Shown here: positions 44,976 to 57,215 of the stretch, in pieces
Position numbering within the stretch: the first letter of the stretch is position 1
How the letters are laid out: the number at the start of each line of letters is the position of its first letter
Assembly: GCA_947623455.1 (NCBI GenBank)
Contig: OX392533.1
Span: 32,486,229 to 32,550,228, forward strand
Length of the DNA: 64,000 bases
Source of the DNA: Mimachlamys varia
Lineage: Eukaryota; Mollusca; Bivalvia; Pectinida; Pectinidae
Direction of reading: 5' to 3'
Notes under the pieces: model-generated
The model's database searches: none
What the model was told of the DNA's origin: nothing
What the model saw: the letters and a program-made list of their open reading frames with translations, nothing else
Program-made: the position numbers and the translations under genes

Positions 44976-46960
44976 ACAAGAGGCCCAATGGGCCTGCATC
45001 GCTCACCTGGAATTAATCTCTGACTTGTTACTCTAAAGTCGCGAAAATGGCCCCTTAGGGGTCAGTCACCATTTATGTGAAAACCGGTTCCCCTTCCCCC
45101 AATGATGTTTCTGACCAAATTTGGACAAAATCTATTCATAACTTTTAAGACAAGAAGAGATTTAAAGGAATTACCTTTATTTTCCCTAATGGGCCCCGCC
45201 CCTCTGGGGTCAGTGTCACCATTTATGCAAAAATCGTTCCCCTTCCCCCAACGATGTTTCTGACCAAATTTGGACAAAATCTATTCATAACTTTGTGACA
45301 AGAAGAGATTTAAAGGATTACCTCTATTTCCCCTATTGGGCCCGCCCCTCTGACCCCTTTGGGGTCCGAGTCACCATTTATGCAAAATCTGTTCCTCTAC
45401 CCCCAACGATGTCTCTGACCAAATTTGGTCAAAATCCAATCAGGACTTTATGACAAGAAGAAATTTAAAGGAATTACCTCTATTTCCCTTATTGGGCCCC
45501 GCCCCTATGGCCCCTTAGGAGCCAGAGTCACCATTTATGCAAAATCTGTTCCCCTTCCCCCAACGATGTTTCTGACCAAATTTGGACAAAATCTATTCAT
45601 AACATTTTGACAAGAAGAGATTTAAAGGAATCACCTCTATTTCCCTATTGGGCCCCACCCCTCTGGCCCCTTTGGGGTCCGAGTCACCATTTATGCAAAA
45701 TCTGTTCCTCTTCCCCCAACGATGTTTCTGACCAAATTTGGACAAAATCTATTCATAACTTTTTGACAAGAAGAGATTTAAAGGAATTACCTTTATTTCC
45801 CTTATTGGGCCTCGCCCCTCTGGCCCCTTGGGTGTCAGAGTCACCATTTATGCAAAATCTGTTTCCCTTTCCCCAACAATGTTTCTGACCAAATTTGGAC
45901 AAAATCTATTAATAACGTTTTGACAAGAAGAGATTTAAAGGAATTACCTCTATTTCCCCTATTGGGCCCCGCCCCTTTGGGGTCAGAGTCACCAGTTATG
46001 CAAAATCTGTTCCCCTTCCCCAAAGGATATTTCTGACTAAATTTGGTCAAAATCCAATCAGGACTTTTTGACAAGAAGAGATTTAAAGGAATTACCTCTA
46101 TTTCCCCTATTGGGCCCCGCCCCTCTGGCCCCTTTGGGGTTAGTGTCACCATTTATGCAAAATCTGTTCTCTCCTTCCCCCAACGATGTTTCTGATCAAA
46201 TTTGGACAAAATCTATTCATAACTTTGTGACAAGAAGAGATTTAAAGGATTACCTCTATTTTCCCTATTGGGCCCCGCCCCTCTGGCCCCTTTGGGGTCC
46301 GAGTCACCATTTATGCAAAATCTGTTTCTCTACCCCCAACGATGTTTCTGACCAAATTTGGTCAAAATCCAATCAGAACTTTTTGACAAGAAGAGATTTA
46401 AAGGAATTACCTCTATTTTTCCTATTGGGCCCCGCCCCTCTGGCCCCTTGGGTGACAGAGTCACCATTTATGCAAAATCTGTTCCCCTTCCCCCAACGAT
46501 GTTTCTGACCAAATTTGGACAAAATCTATTCATAATAATTTGACAAGAAGAGATTTAAAGGAATTACCTTTATTTCCCTATTGGGCCCCGCCCCTCTGGC
46601 CCCTTTGGGGTCAGAGTCACCATTTATGCAAAATCCGTTCCCCTTCCCCAAAGGATGTTTCTGACTAAATTTGGTCAAAATCAAATCAGGACTTTTTGAC
46701 AAGAAGAGATTTAAAGAATTACCTCTATTTTCCCTATTGGGCCCCGCCCCTCTGGCCCTTTGGGGGTCAGAGTCACCATTTATGCAAAATCTGTTCCCCT
46801 TGGCCCAAGGATGTTTCTGACCAAATTTGGTTAAAATCCAATCAGGACTTTTTGACTAGTAGCGATTTGAAGCAAATGTTGACAGACGACGGACGGATGC
46901 CGGACGACGGACGCTGCGCTATGGCATAAGCTCACCGGACCTTCGGTCCAGGTGAGCTAA
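44976..46960. repeat. Pearl-like (Helentron-type) element, about 157 bp x 11-12 array
   Basis: Left end ACAAGAGGCCCAATGGGCCT (AGGCCC/GGGCCT hairpin) followed by GCTCACCTGG. Then about a dozen tandem units with 'caccatttatgcaaaatctg', 'gatgtttctgaccaaatttg' and 'gacaagaagagatttaaag'. Then a GACG/CGGACGACGG microsatellite, and a right-end hairpin at 46929-46958 (AGCTCACC ... GGTGAGCT, loop TTC). This order (conserved left end, core array, tetranucleotide repeat, right end) matches what I know of bivalve pearl elements, considered non-autonomous rolling-circle relatives. Open frames through the array are an artefact of the repeat. Confidence 0.8.
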
Positions 46961-47880
46961 AAACCGTCACAGGTAATTCCTATATCGAAGATTTCGGGGG
47001 GTTTCTGAGTTGTTACGACCCCGCGCTCGTAATCGATAAATAGAAGTGTGGATCATTATAGCTTTTTTAAAAGGGAAATAAATAGGGAATGGATGGAAGC
47101 TGTTAGTTTTTCTCTAGTATGAACGGAAAGTAAGTTTTGCGGACCGTTTTTTTTCAAACGTAGTCGAGGTGTTTGCTGCTACTGAGTTACATACCATACC
47201 TTCTCTCTTTTTCAGTGCCTGATATTCGATTGTTTGTGAAATTTAATTAAATTGAAATTTTGTTAAATTAAATTGAAACAAACAAATGGCTAATTAATGC
47301 TTATGCCTACCTTTTTGATATCCAACTAGTACTAACATCCAGCGTAGAAACCACAATAATTCCAAATAAGTCCATGAGAATGGTTCAAATATAAAATTTC
47401 ACATCGTTGACCACACACCTGGGTGTGCCGTGTTTTACATGTGTTTGCTTGTCAAGCGTCTACATGTTTGTATGTTGATGCGATTATATGCACGTGAAAG
47501 ACCGGCGATATATATTGGATTAATGGAAGTATTTTCAGTGATATAAATTATTTTGGATACGCAATTTTAAGAATGTGTTATTAGCAACGACCAGCATGGA
47601 AGTATTGTGGTTAAAAGTCTACAGGTGAGTGCTTTGGATTTTTGACAGGGGTTGCCGAGTGCGCGGAGCACTGAATATTGTGACGGTCAGGAGTACTTTG
47701 AAAACCGGTTTTACAGGCTATGACCTTTATATACCCATCGGGACCCATACTCGTTACCAAGCAAAGGCAAAACTAAAATGGCGGCACTTCCTTAGAAACA
47801 ATTGTCGGAACAGGGACGATCTCACAACCAGAAAAAAAATCAAGTATTAATTGAAACCTTTTTAAGATGTATTGTCAGCT
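46961..47880. other. No gene recognised
   Basis: AT-rich. An open frame of about 73 codons at 47629-47850 has no recognised motif. 47225-47285 is low-complexity 'aaattaaattgaaa'. Confidence 0.6.
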
Positions 47881-47953
47881 TTAATAATGGGACGATAAAC
47901 AATATAAAATCAAGTATCCATACATCTTTAATATGCATACAATCATAGCATAC

Positions 47954-49061
47954 TGTCACAGAGTTTTTTGCGTATTTTTCGCTATGGTAGATTTTTTCCG
48001 TAGGCGGAGTTTTTATGTGGATACGGTACGGTATACTGGTACCGGTGATAGATATATCACAGTAGTGTATATACGGTAAATAATGTGGGGTTTACACCTG
48101 AGAGAGTAGGGGCCAATCAGAATTAAGCTTGCCCGTCACTGCGCTCCGAGTCGCACACAGCGGCGAGGCATGAGGTAGCACCTGACGTCTGCGTCGGTAA
48201 AACTACTAGCTATAGAGTAGGAACGAGTAAAGATAACTTACCAGGGGTGTGTGATGTATAAAACCATTATTGTTTGTAACATGGCCGGCGAAATAGCTGT
48301 CATTGTCATTATTTTCTATATTTTAACGAAAGAATGTTCTCCGTGAAATCCGCTCGCTGAACCATGTGCTATGTGTAAGGTACATGAGTGTGTAATGTAC
48401 GAGCTGGATAATTATTGAAAGCTAACTGGTTTCAGTGTAATTTATGAACTGTTCAAGGTTGCTAGACATATGCTAAAGGGTTGTAATATATTGTCAATAA
48501 TGTAAAAGTGTTTTAGGGGTAATTTTGCGAACCAGAAGTTCGAATATATTTGAAACCAGAAGTGACTTTTACGTCGTTGACATTTTGTAGTTCGGGTGAT
48601 GGGGACCATTCAGTTGGGGTCCTGTAGCCAGTGTGGGGTCAGGAAGACACTAGAGTAACGGCACCCATGTCACTACAACTTCCGGAGGCATCTTTGGTCA
48701 CGGCTGCTCGTCACGGACTCTTCCAAGACGCTTTGTGGAGACGTCAAGGACAGTCATGCCACGACATGGATGAGGAAGGGCCTGGGCACTTTTACATTCT
48801 GGTCGTGGCTTTTGAAACATTATTATTCAGGGTGTGTCAATAATACTCTATTCTAGTCATGAGTGTGCATGCTGATACTGTGTGGTAATAGTGTGATTAC
48901 CTCTAGGTAATAGTCCTTTTACAGGAAAAACTCAGTTGTTATCACTTGTGTATATCCTGTACATATATATATATAGTGAATTGTTAATAAATTTATCGAA
49001 TTATATCATGGTTGTCGAGTCTAACTCCATCATCTGGTATTCACTACTCGACTTCGTGACA
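47954..49061 (+). mobile_element. Solo LTR
   Basis: 1108 bp beginning TGTCACAG and ending CGTGACA, with AATAAA near 48985 and the flanking repeats CATAC and CCTAC. The paralogous site at 61590-61600 is empty ('catagcatac' then 'atagac'), which fixes both ends. There is no internal region, so it most likely arose by LTR-LTR recombination. An approximately 70-codon frame at 48631-48843 is inside the LTR and not considered a gene. Its ends resemble those of the Ty3 element at 146-8444, but the interior is different. Confidence 0.8.
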
Positions 49062-49796
49062 CCTACATAGACAGAATATTTATATGAATATTAAACGGCG
49101 CCTGTACTGAACTTGTTATATAATTACGTTGCAGTTTACCACAACATCTGGTTATGCAATGCATCAAATCGTCCTTTGGTGGTCAGTTAATTGGTTCTTT
49201 TCTCACTTTCTGCAGAAGCCATGTTATCTGATTTTCATTCTTCATCGCCTGCAATCAAACGTGTATGCATTACTTGGTAGTTAATGTTTTTAAAGCATCA
49301 GGTAGCCTCGACTTTGCATTTTTTGAAGTCATGCAAGCACTTTTAAACCCAAGTAACGTTTATTCGCATAATATTATACTTGATTATTGTCGTAGCATTG
49401 AATTTCACAAAGGTTTTCTTCTGCCCATATATTGTATTGAAAGGCTAATGAAACGTTACTGGTTTCGAAAGTAAGACAATCTCGTATTAATCCGTGCACC
49501 GCAAAACCGGAGAAATGTATTCGAAGAGGACTTTGAAAATAGGTCTGCTTCCATTTGAAAATAAGTCTGGAATTCCTCACTAAAAATGACTTAAGATCGG
49601 GAAAACACATGGAGATCCTGATAATAGAACAATATTCTAAGTTCCAAGTTGGGTTATGCATTAAATTAGTAAAACTAATTCACATTCTATGATTTAATCG
49701 GACAAAACTTTTGAACGGATAATTGTATCGTAGCTGAAGTTTCAAATTAAAAGTATCGATAAATTACGTCACTTGATAAAGTCGAATCTGATTAAA

Positions 49797-50707
49797 ACAA
49801 GAGGCCCAGAGGGCCTGTATCGCTCACCTGGATACATTGGTATCTAGGCAATCCTGATAAAATATTTTCTTTTTGGCTCGCCCCTCAGCCCCCTAGGGGT
49901 CAGTCCCAACATTAGTACAATTTTGAATCTTGAGCACCTACAGATGCTTCCTGCCAAATAAGGCTCATTTTCAATCAATGGTTATGGAGAAGAAGTCGCT
50001 TAAACCAATATAGCTAAATAACCCTTTTTGACCCAGCCTCTCAGCCCCCTAGGGGTCAGTCCCACCATGAGTACAATTTTGAATCCTGAGCACCTACAGA
50101 TGCTTCCTTCCAATTAAAGTTGATTTCCAATCAGTGGTTATGAAGAAGAAGTCGCTTAAACCAATATAGCTAAATAACGGTTTTTGGCCCGCCCCTCAGA
50201 CCCCTAGGGACCCAGTCCTGCCATGAGTACAATTTTGAATCCTAAGCACCTAGGGATAGTTCCTACCAAATACGGTTGATTTCCAATCAGTGGTTATGGA
50301 GAAGAAGTCGCTTAAACCAATATAGCCAAATAACGGTTTTTGGCCCCGCCCCTCAGCCCCCTAGGGGCCAGTCCCACCATGAGTACAATTTTGAATTCTG
50401 AGCACCTAGGGATGCTTCCTGCCAAATAAGGTTGATTACCAATCAGTGGTTATGAAGAAGAAGTCGCTAATATCAATATAGCTAAATAATTTTTTATGGC
50501 CCCCGCCCCTCAGCCCCCTAGGGGGTCAGTCCCACCATGAGTACAATTTTGAATCCTGGGCACCCAAGGATGCTTCCTGCCAAATTAGGTTGATTTCCTA
50601 TCAGTGGTTATGTAGGAGAAGTCGTTTAAAGAAATTGTTGACGGACGGACGGACGGACGCCACGGTATGGCATAAGCTCACCTCGGTCCTTCGGACCAGG
50701 TGAGCTT
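49797..50707. repeat. Pearl-like element inserted in a MITE
   Basis: Left hairpin AGGCCCAGAGGGCCT (49802-49816), about five units of 150-157 bp ('cccaccatgagtacaatttt', 'gagaagaagtcgcttaaacc'), a GACG tetranucleotide run (about 50640-50660), and right hairpin 50674-50706 (AGCTCACCT ... AGGTGAGCT). It splits the MITE TIR 'gaatctgattaaaa'. Copy B at 62314-62330 is uninterrupted. Confidence 0.85.
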
Positions 50708-51058
50708 ATTATAACTTGATCTCCGCACCATTCGGTAAACTTCTCTCTGCTGCTTTAAGATCTAACAACATCCCATAGGGGTCACGTTCTGGTGACCTTT
50801 TCCATAAGCAATTAAATTACCGCTTGCAGAATTATCGGGTAAATTTTGGTTGGCGAAAACCTTGCATAATCCAATCTGTGTCTTTAGTCAGTTCGTCACA
50901 ACAAGCTAAAGTACATATTATGACGTAATGACGTATTGCAGATAACAGCGTCGTTTGAAAATTTTACTAGAGTGTGAAGTAAAAAGGCGACAAAGGTCAT
51001 CAGAACATTACCTCTGATGGTATGTTGTCAGATCCTCGTTAAGCGGAGTGAGAACAAG
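50708..51058 (+). mobile_element. Older MITE copy split by the pearl-like element
   Basis: Diverged MITE body ('ctccgcaccattcggtaaac', 'gaggcgaca' variants, 'ggagtgagaac'). Its left TIR is at 49784-49796. The right TIR is lost. Also present at the same place in duplication copy B. Confidence 0.75.
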
Positions 51059-51099
51059 CCAGTTTGGCATCGTATTCACTAAGATATGTTTGCAGTTAC

Positions 51100-51709
51100 C
51101 TTGATGTAGGAGTTCATAGTTCTCGACTTAACTATACGGAGATCATATAGAGCAGTTTCGCCGTTCGTTGACACATTGACAGAGCGGAACAATGCTTCGT
51201 ACTGCTGTGGACTCCGGAAGAATGTTGTGGCTTCACTTAAGGATAGATCGCCTGGAATAAATAGCAAGTGTGATATCAACCAATATCTTGCTTTTTCTTG
51301 GACAATGAAACATAGCAAGTATATGGCCAAAGTCGTTGTCATTTACATCGAGTTTCGTTTGCCTTTAACATTATGTTGATTCAAAAGTTTTTGATAAATT
51401 ACACTAATGGACCTACCGGATCCGTAAAGGCAGGCTTCTCTTACGAAGACATATCCATCAGGAGGTAGCCATGTCAGCATGCTGCGCAGTAGTCGTGTTG
51501 TTGCCTCATCGTCAAGGTACATGAAGAGCCAATTGGTGAAGACAAATCCAGCACTGTTTGGCTCCAGGTTGATGTTCATCACATCATCAACGACGTAGTT
51601 AACGTTTCCATATATACCATTTACTTTTCTGTTTCTCTCTATGAACTTCTCCACAAAGTCTACTGCCAGTACGTGTTTAGCTCTTTGGGCAAGCTGCCCA
51701 GTGAAACGT
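51100..51709 (-). CDS. PMT: Phosphoethanolamine N-methyltransferase, partial copy A (two exons)
   Basis: SAM-dependent enzyme that methylates phosphoethanolamine towards phosphocholine, a membrane-lipid precursor. Two internal exons are recognised: 51709-51417 and 51251-51100, with GT-AG borders and matching phase (intron 165 bp). Exon 1 encodes RFTGQLAQRAKHVLAVDFVEK (SAM-binding region; the Asp of AVDF is the expected ribose-binding acidic residue), DVMNINLEPNSAGFVFTNWLFMYLDDE and WLPPDGYVFVREACLYGSG. Exon 2 continues GDLSLSEATTFFRSPQQYEALF...LYDLRIVKSR. NWL-MYL, GY-F-RE-C and the FRSPQQYEALF (HYR-P-FY-like) block are PMT signatures. Exons upstream (with GxGxG) and downstream were not found in the window. 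No stop is seen inside the exons. The gene may be fragmentary. Confidence 0.8.
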
Positions 51710-52495
51710 CTGTTTTAAAAAAAATCAAATGGAGTCTTAAAAGAGACAATTACCACGTGATGCGATGCGAGCGTATCTAGATACTACGCCATGGTTGCAT
51801 TAGCCTCCTTAGGATAGTGCAGAACTGAATGGGTTTTTTTGTGGATCAATATAAATATTTTGTAATTAAGTCATGTACTGTAAATCTGTTGTGTTATTGT
51901 ACTGTCTTTTTGGTAGTGTCCATATGTCAGTTTCTCAAGCCATGTGCTTCGGTTTATGTTTTGTCTTGGCCTGTCAACTTTTTACCTGTGGGACATGTGA
52001 CCATTCACCTGCTCTACCCACTGCACATGCAAAGGGATTTTTACCTGAGCTGGCATTCCTACTGCAGCTTCCAGGGTATTTTAAGGTAGGAAATACTGTA
52101 TTTTGGGTTAGTTTTGTAAAGTAGTTTTATGTTTTCATTAATCGTATAATAATGTACAAAGACATATTATAAAGCCAACCTGTATTAATTGTGTAAATTA
52201 ATAGAATTATTTGGAATTTATTGGTGTTAATTTGTAAATTTGCTGAGTAATGTTCAGGTTACCAATTATTCAAATATGTGTGAATTCAAAAGCTTTTTCT
52301 ATTAATGATAATGTTAAGTAAGATTAATTTAATTATACTCTAACATATAACATATTTACTGCTGAATGTTTAGCTGTTATCCAAGTCCTATTGTACTGAG
52401 AACCAATATTTGTACCACATTGTCGGTGGAATGACACATCTACCCTTGTCACCTTCTCGGGATCATCCGGTTTACGCTTCAAGGCTTAGCAAAGA
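51710..52495. other. No gene recognised
   Basis: AT-rich sequence upstream of the PMT exon. Overlapping frames at 51829-52124 are hydrophobic and unrecognised. Confidence 0.55.
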
Positions 52496-52580
52496 TGACG
52501 TAACACACACATTTGCTGCATCTTTTAAATTTAGTAATAGATACAGTATGCCGAAAATATGAATTAAACTGCACAAACAA
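52496..52580 (-). repeat. Fragment of the Penelope-type terminal repeat
   Basis: 'gatgacgtaacacacacatt', 'gatacagtatgccg' and 'gaattaaactgca' on the plus strand, i.e. the repeat in minus orientation. The ribozyme core is absent. Confidence 0.78.
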
Positions 52581-54574
52581 ACCCCATGATAACCAGGATA
52601 TAGACTCAGCTGGCACATGTACAACACGCACACTGAACATACCTGTTCTCTCCAAAGACTTCATTTTGATATATATATATAATACCTAATATTCTGAACA
52701 ATTATAACATCGACTTGGGTTATGGGTTCTGTCCCCAGGTCGAGACATACCATGGTTTCTAACAATGGTAATTACTACACCTTGACATTCAGTATTGTAT
52801 TATTGTAACCAAGGGCTGTGACCAGACCCTGAAATCAATGCTAATATCATGATCGCATTTGTCTCTTTATGCCCAGCAATTGTATAGTATTTGGTACGGA
52901 AGTCTACAATGTTCAGTACGGTATCTACGATCGACTAGGTCAGCAAACTTCTTATTGTTTATAGACAAAAATTTTGAATTCCTTAAAATTTCGAACGAGC
53001 GGTAGTTTTCAAACAACTAAATGTCAGACTTGTTTGACTATCAATATAATGTATCACCAAATAGTACACGTATTTAAACTATTGTATCGGTTAATTTTTA
53101 ATCATTTCCATGTTACAAACTACTTATATAAAGCTGTGCAATAAAACAGCATTTGAGAGAAAAGCATTCTTAAATTACCCTCTTCAAGTTTAGTGATTAA
53201 ACCAAAGCTGCAGAAAACGCCTTTTAGCAACCACATGTTTTCTTTTCGGTATTAAGTTGCTTCTATTTATGCAGAATGCGTATTTTATCGAATTGATATA
53301 AATTAATGATGACAAAATATTTGTATGATGTACGGCTATGAAACAAATCATGAAGGCAAGATGTATGGCACTAGGTGTTTTGCTTACATAACCTTGGAGT
53401 TTTAATAATAGTAATATTTATGGACACAGGCATTATTTATGTACTACATATCCAGAACAGAAGGATTAATGTCCCATATATGAATGAGTTCATTATTGTT
53501 TATCTCGTGGTTGAATAAGCATCATGAACCCAGTGTTAATTCATTCGGGATTTAAATGTTCTGACTACTGGTGACTAGGTAAATATGGCATCTGGAAAAG
53601 GAGAGTTCGAATACCTACACATATTTTAAAATATTAATAACACAAACGTTTTTAAGCTATCAACAGTAGGCCTATGCTATTAATATGACAATGATTTCTG
53701 CCAAATTTGGTCGATTGCTTTATAAGAATATCAATTTGAAATTCAATATAGAGGTGTATCTTCAGATGTCGCTTACTTAATTCAAGATTTTAAAAGATAT
53801 TTGCTGTTTACGTTTGAAGTCGATTTTAAGTGCGACCGCTTTAGTTCCGTATTTTGTTTATCTGATAGAGAGATCTTGAAACGATAAAGAAGCCATTTTG
53901 ACACACTCTCAGTTTTCTTCAAAAGTAAAAAAAAAAGCCTCGTTGCGCATTTCCTTTGTGTTGCTGCCGACAAAAAATGCTTGAAATACTGTTTTTACCT
54001 TCATTTCAAACATTCGAATGATCCGGAATGGCGTTTTCAAAATGACAACCAAACCAAAATGACAATATGTCCCGGTCAGTTCAAGGGGGGCATCTCTGTA
54101 CAAAGATACGTAATTAAACCAAGATATAAGGAATGTTTCAAATAAGAGAAATTAAAGTAAACAATGAATTGCACAAAAGTTAAATACATAAATCCCTAGC
54201 ATTCACAAACGCGTCAGTTTACACCAATGAAACACAAATCGGTATTTCTGAAGTTTCTGGTTTAAATTCAACATCAGGAGAAAAACCAAACTGAATTGAA
54301 ACAAAAATGTTTAAAGTTAAGACAAGTGCTTTTGTGTGATAAACCCGACACTGAATTGGTTACCCGAATTATGAGACCGGTGCAAATTACATTTTACAAA
54401 CTCACCATTTTCCATCGCGAACAATTTTGTAGCTTCCCTTAAACAAGCGCTCCTGGCATGTGAAATGAATATTAATTCATGTGCTATTATTATGCAATTT
54501 ACGTTTAAATTATACATACATATTGTGTATTTAAATAAGTATTTTTCAAACACTGCAGGTGTTGCAGTCATAAA
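52581..54574. other. No gene recognised
   Basis: AT-rich. 52722-52790 shows 'ccccaggtcgagacatacca' followed by 'tttctaacaatggtaattac', a scrap of the dispersed repeat at 8445. 52925-52968 is a scrap of Penelope-type RT ('tacgatcgactaggtcagca'). No supported coding frames. Confidence 0.6.
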
Positions 54575-54650
54575 ACGGCATTTTTCGTCATACTGTATCT
54601 ATAACTAAATTTAAAAGATGCAGCATATGTGTGTGTTACGTCATCTTTAT
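54575..54650 (+). repeat. Fragment of the Penelope-type terminal repeat
   Basis: 'catactgtatctataactaa' followed by 'agatgcagcatatgtgtgtg'. This copy shows the uninterrupted 'ctaaattt' site into which the ISL2EU-type transposon inserted elsewhere. Confidence 0.78.
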
Positions 54651-55291
54651 TCGTTTGTCTGTCCGTCCAAAAAAATAGATATCTCGCCTGAAGTAACCGT
54701 TTTTGGATTCAAGAAATCTAAGGATTGCAGCACAGAAACTTAAACAGTCACGGTTGGCTTGACCATTGACCTTCGATTTTACAAACGTTTCCTGTGGCGA
54801 GGTTCACCCTGGGACTAATCATAATATGAATGTGTTCGTCTCTTTATGCAAAGCAATGGTATAATTCGTTAAAGGTTGGGGATCATTACCAAATCCAAGT
54901 TAAACAAGTAGCGATTTAAAAGATTACCTCGATCTCTATTTAAACTATGACCAACATGGAGAGCTTACCATGAGCTATACGATATCAATATTATTATCAT
55001 CATCATTATCATCTAAAAGAGTCATGTTGTCACATTTTTACCATCCCATAATCATTCATCGGTTTTGCAATTTTATCCCCCGATACATTTAAATGTCTGT
55101 TGCTATTTGACTGTTTTAAAACACCGAAGTCTCGCTTTAAAGTTTATTCGTCCTTTGATAAAACGACCATATCGGATATAGCAGATACCGCTTGGCCCGA
55201 AATGACCATAGTTGTCGATGGGCCGTAAAACCAAACATGCAAAATTCTGCTCTTTTGTACACTCACCCAGTAAATAACCGTTCTATTTGAT
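54651..55291. other. No gene recognised
   Basis: No coding frame or recognised repeat. Confidence 0.55.
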
Positions 55292-56788
55292 AACAAGAGG
55301 CCCAATGGGCCTGCATCGCTCACCTGGTATCAATCTCTGACTTATATTATAGTGTAACCCTGAAGTCCCCTAAAAACTTTTAATGCAAGACATTTAGAAC
55401 AACATCTTAAGATTTAAACATATTTTACCCCTGTGACCTTATAAGACAACATCATTTTCATTTCAAATTTTGTACGTATTCATCCCCGGACGCTACCAGC
55501 CAAATATCATGTCTCTAGGCATTTCGCTTTATCAGAAGAAGTCGCTCAAAGCTTTTAACCACTGATTTGACCACTGTGACTTTAATATGGGTCAAGGTCA
55601 TTTTCCTTCCCTAGGTTTGTCAAGCTTCATACAAGGAACATTTCAGCCAAATATCATGCTTCTAGGGCTTTTGGTATGTCAGAAGAAGTCGTTTAAAGGT
55701 TTTAAAAGATTTGACCCCTGTGACCTTGAATATAGATCAAGGTCATCTCTTTTCGCAAACGTTGTCAGGCTTCATCCAAGAAACCTTTCAGCCAAATGTC
55801 ATGCTTCTAGGGCTTTTGGTATTTCAGAAGAAGTTGTTTAAAGGTTTAACAGATTTGACCCCTGTGACCTTGAATATGGGTCAAGGTCATTTCTTTTCGC
55901 AAACTTTGTCAAGCTTCCTACAAGGAACATTTCAGCCAAATATCAAGCTTCTAGGGCTTTTGGTATTTCACAAGAAGTCGTTTAAAGGTTTTAACAGATT
56001 TGACTCCTGTGACCTTGAATATAGGTCAAGGTCCTTTCTTTTCGCAAACTTTGTCGGGTTTTATCCAAGGAACCTTTCAGTCAAATGTCATGCTTCTAGG
56101 GCTTTTGGTATTTCAGAAGAAGTCGTTTAAAGGTTTTAACAGATTTGACCCCTGTGACCTTGAATATAGGTCAAGGTCATTTCTTTTCGCAAACTTTGTC
56201 AAGCTTCCTACAAGGAACATTTCAGCCAAATATCATGCTTCTAGGGCTTTTGGTATTTCACAAGAAGTCGTTTAAAGGTTTTAACATATTCGACTCCTGT
56301 GACCTTGAATATAGGTCCAGGTCATTTCTTTTCGCAAACTTTGTTGGGCTTCATCCAAGGAAACTTTCAGCCAAATATCATGCTTCCAGGGCTTTTTGTA
56401 TTTTAGAAGAAGTCGTTTAAAGGTTAAAATAGATTTAACCTCACTGTGACCTTGAATATTGGTCAAGGTCGTTTCTTTTCGCAAACTTTATTTGGCTTTA
56501 TCCAAGGTAGCTACTGGTCAAATATGAAGTCTCTATGCCTGACGGTATTTTAGAAGAAGTTGTTTGAAGGTTTCGACATTTTTGACCCCTGTGACCTTGA
56601 AATTAGGTCAAAGTGATTTTTTTCGCAAACTTTGTTCAGCTCCTTCCAAGAAATCTACCAGCCAAATTTCATGTCACTGGGCCTTTCAGTATTTTAGAAG
56701 AAGTCGTTTAAAGGAAAAAGTTGACGGACGGACGACGGACGCTGCACCATCACATAAGCTCACTTGGTCCTTCGGGCCAGGTGAGCTA
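55292..56788. repeat. Pearl-like element with about 145 bp x 8-9 array
   Basis: Left end ACAAGAGGCCCAATGGGCCT, then GCTCACCTGG, tandem units ('cagccaaatatcatgcttct', 'agggcttttggtatttcaga', 'gacccctgtgaccttgaata'), a GACGGACGGACGACGG microsatellite, and a right hairpin CTCACTTGGTCCTTCGGGCC...GGTGAGCT. Shares its core with 25.85-27.19 kb, and its ends with 44.98 and 49.8 kb. Because 145 is not a multiple of 3, the array reads open in shifting frames without being coding. Confidence 0.85.
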
Positions 56789-56851
56789 ATAATTACAAAA
56801 ATAAATAAGATCATAAGCAGTGTTAAAATTCAAAAGTGCAGTGCTTTCAAC

Positions 56852-57215
56852 CAATCTGATTAAAATACACAGATCTGACAACATCCCATAAGAGGTCACG
56901 TCCAGATGACCTTTGTCGCCTCTTTACTTAACACTAAAAATAATTTTCCAACGACATGTCATCTTGCAGCAAGCAATTTCGTCACATTATTCCATACGAA
57001 CTTTTTGGTGACGAAATGACTAAACTGACAAATGTATTTATGCAAGCTTTGTCGCCTCAAAATTTCACTGTCAAGATTCTGCCAGTAGTAATTTGATTGG
57101 CTAATGCGAAAGGTCATCGGGACATGACCCCCTATGGGATTATCTCAGATCTTAACGCAGCAGAGAGAAGTTTACGTAACGGCGCGGAGATCAAGATATG
57201 ATTTTAATCAGATTG
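56852..57215. mobile_element. MITE, CAATCTGATTAAAAT family
   Basis: 364 bp, both TIRs, orientation as at 32300. Flanks GCTTTCAAC and GCCATCAAC (7 of 9 match). Confidence 0.86.

Larger units (their letters stand above)
47881..51709. repeat. Segmental duplication, copy A (with PMT exons)
   Basis: Aligns with 61521-64000. Colinear blocks are 47881-47953 with 61521-61594, 49067-49797 with 61595-62327, and the MITE remnant and PMT exons beyond. Copy A alone has the solo LTR (47954-49061) and the pearl-like element (49797-50707). Copy B alone has the RT insertion in the PMT intron. Confidence 0.88.

Noticed and set aside
45062..46929. Open frames on both strands through the 44.98-46.96 kb array
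   Set aside because: Both strands are open at once because of the repeat composition; this is a non-coding core array.
48631..48843. 70-codon frame MWGQEDTRV... as a gene
   Set aside because: Lies entirely inside the solo LTR and has no recognisable domain.
44860..50708. CRISPR-like array of regularly spaced repeats
   Set aside because: Units are contiguous 150 bp repeats without unique spacers, in a eukaryotic sequence.
51873..52124. Hydrophobic plus-strand frame resembling a secreted peptide
   Set aside because: Two overlapping frames are equally open, no homology, AT-rich surroundings; likely chance.
55587..56484. Long overlapping open frames with repeated TPVTLNIGQGHFFSQTL and RAFGISEEVV phrases
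   Set aside because: They are the three frames of a 145 bp tandem repeat; the same DNA appears out of frame in each unit and at 25.85-27.19 kb. No start, splice or protein family support.
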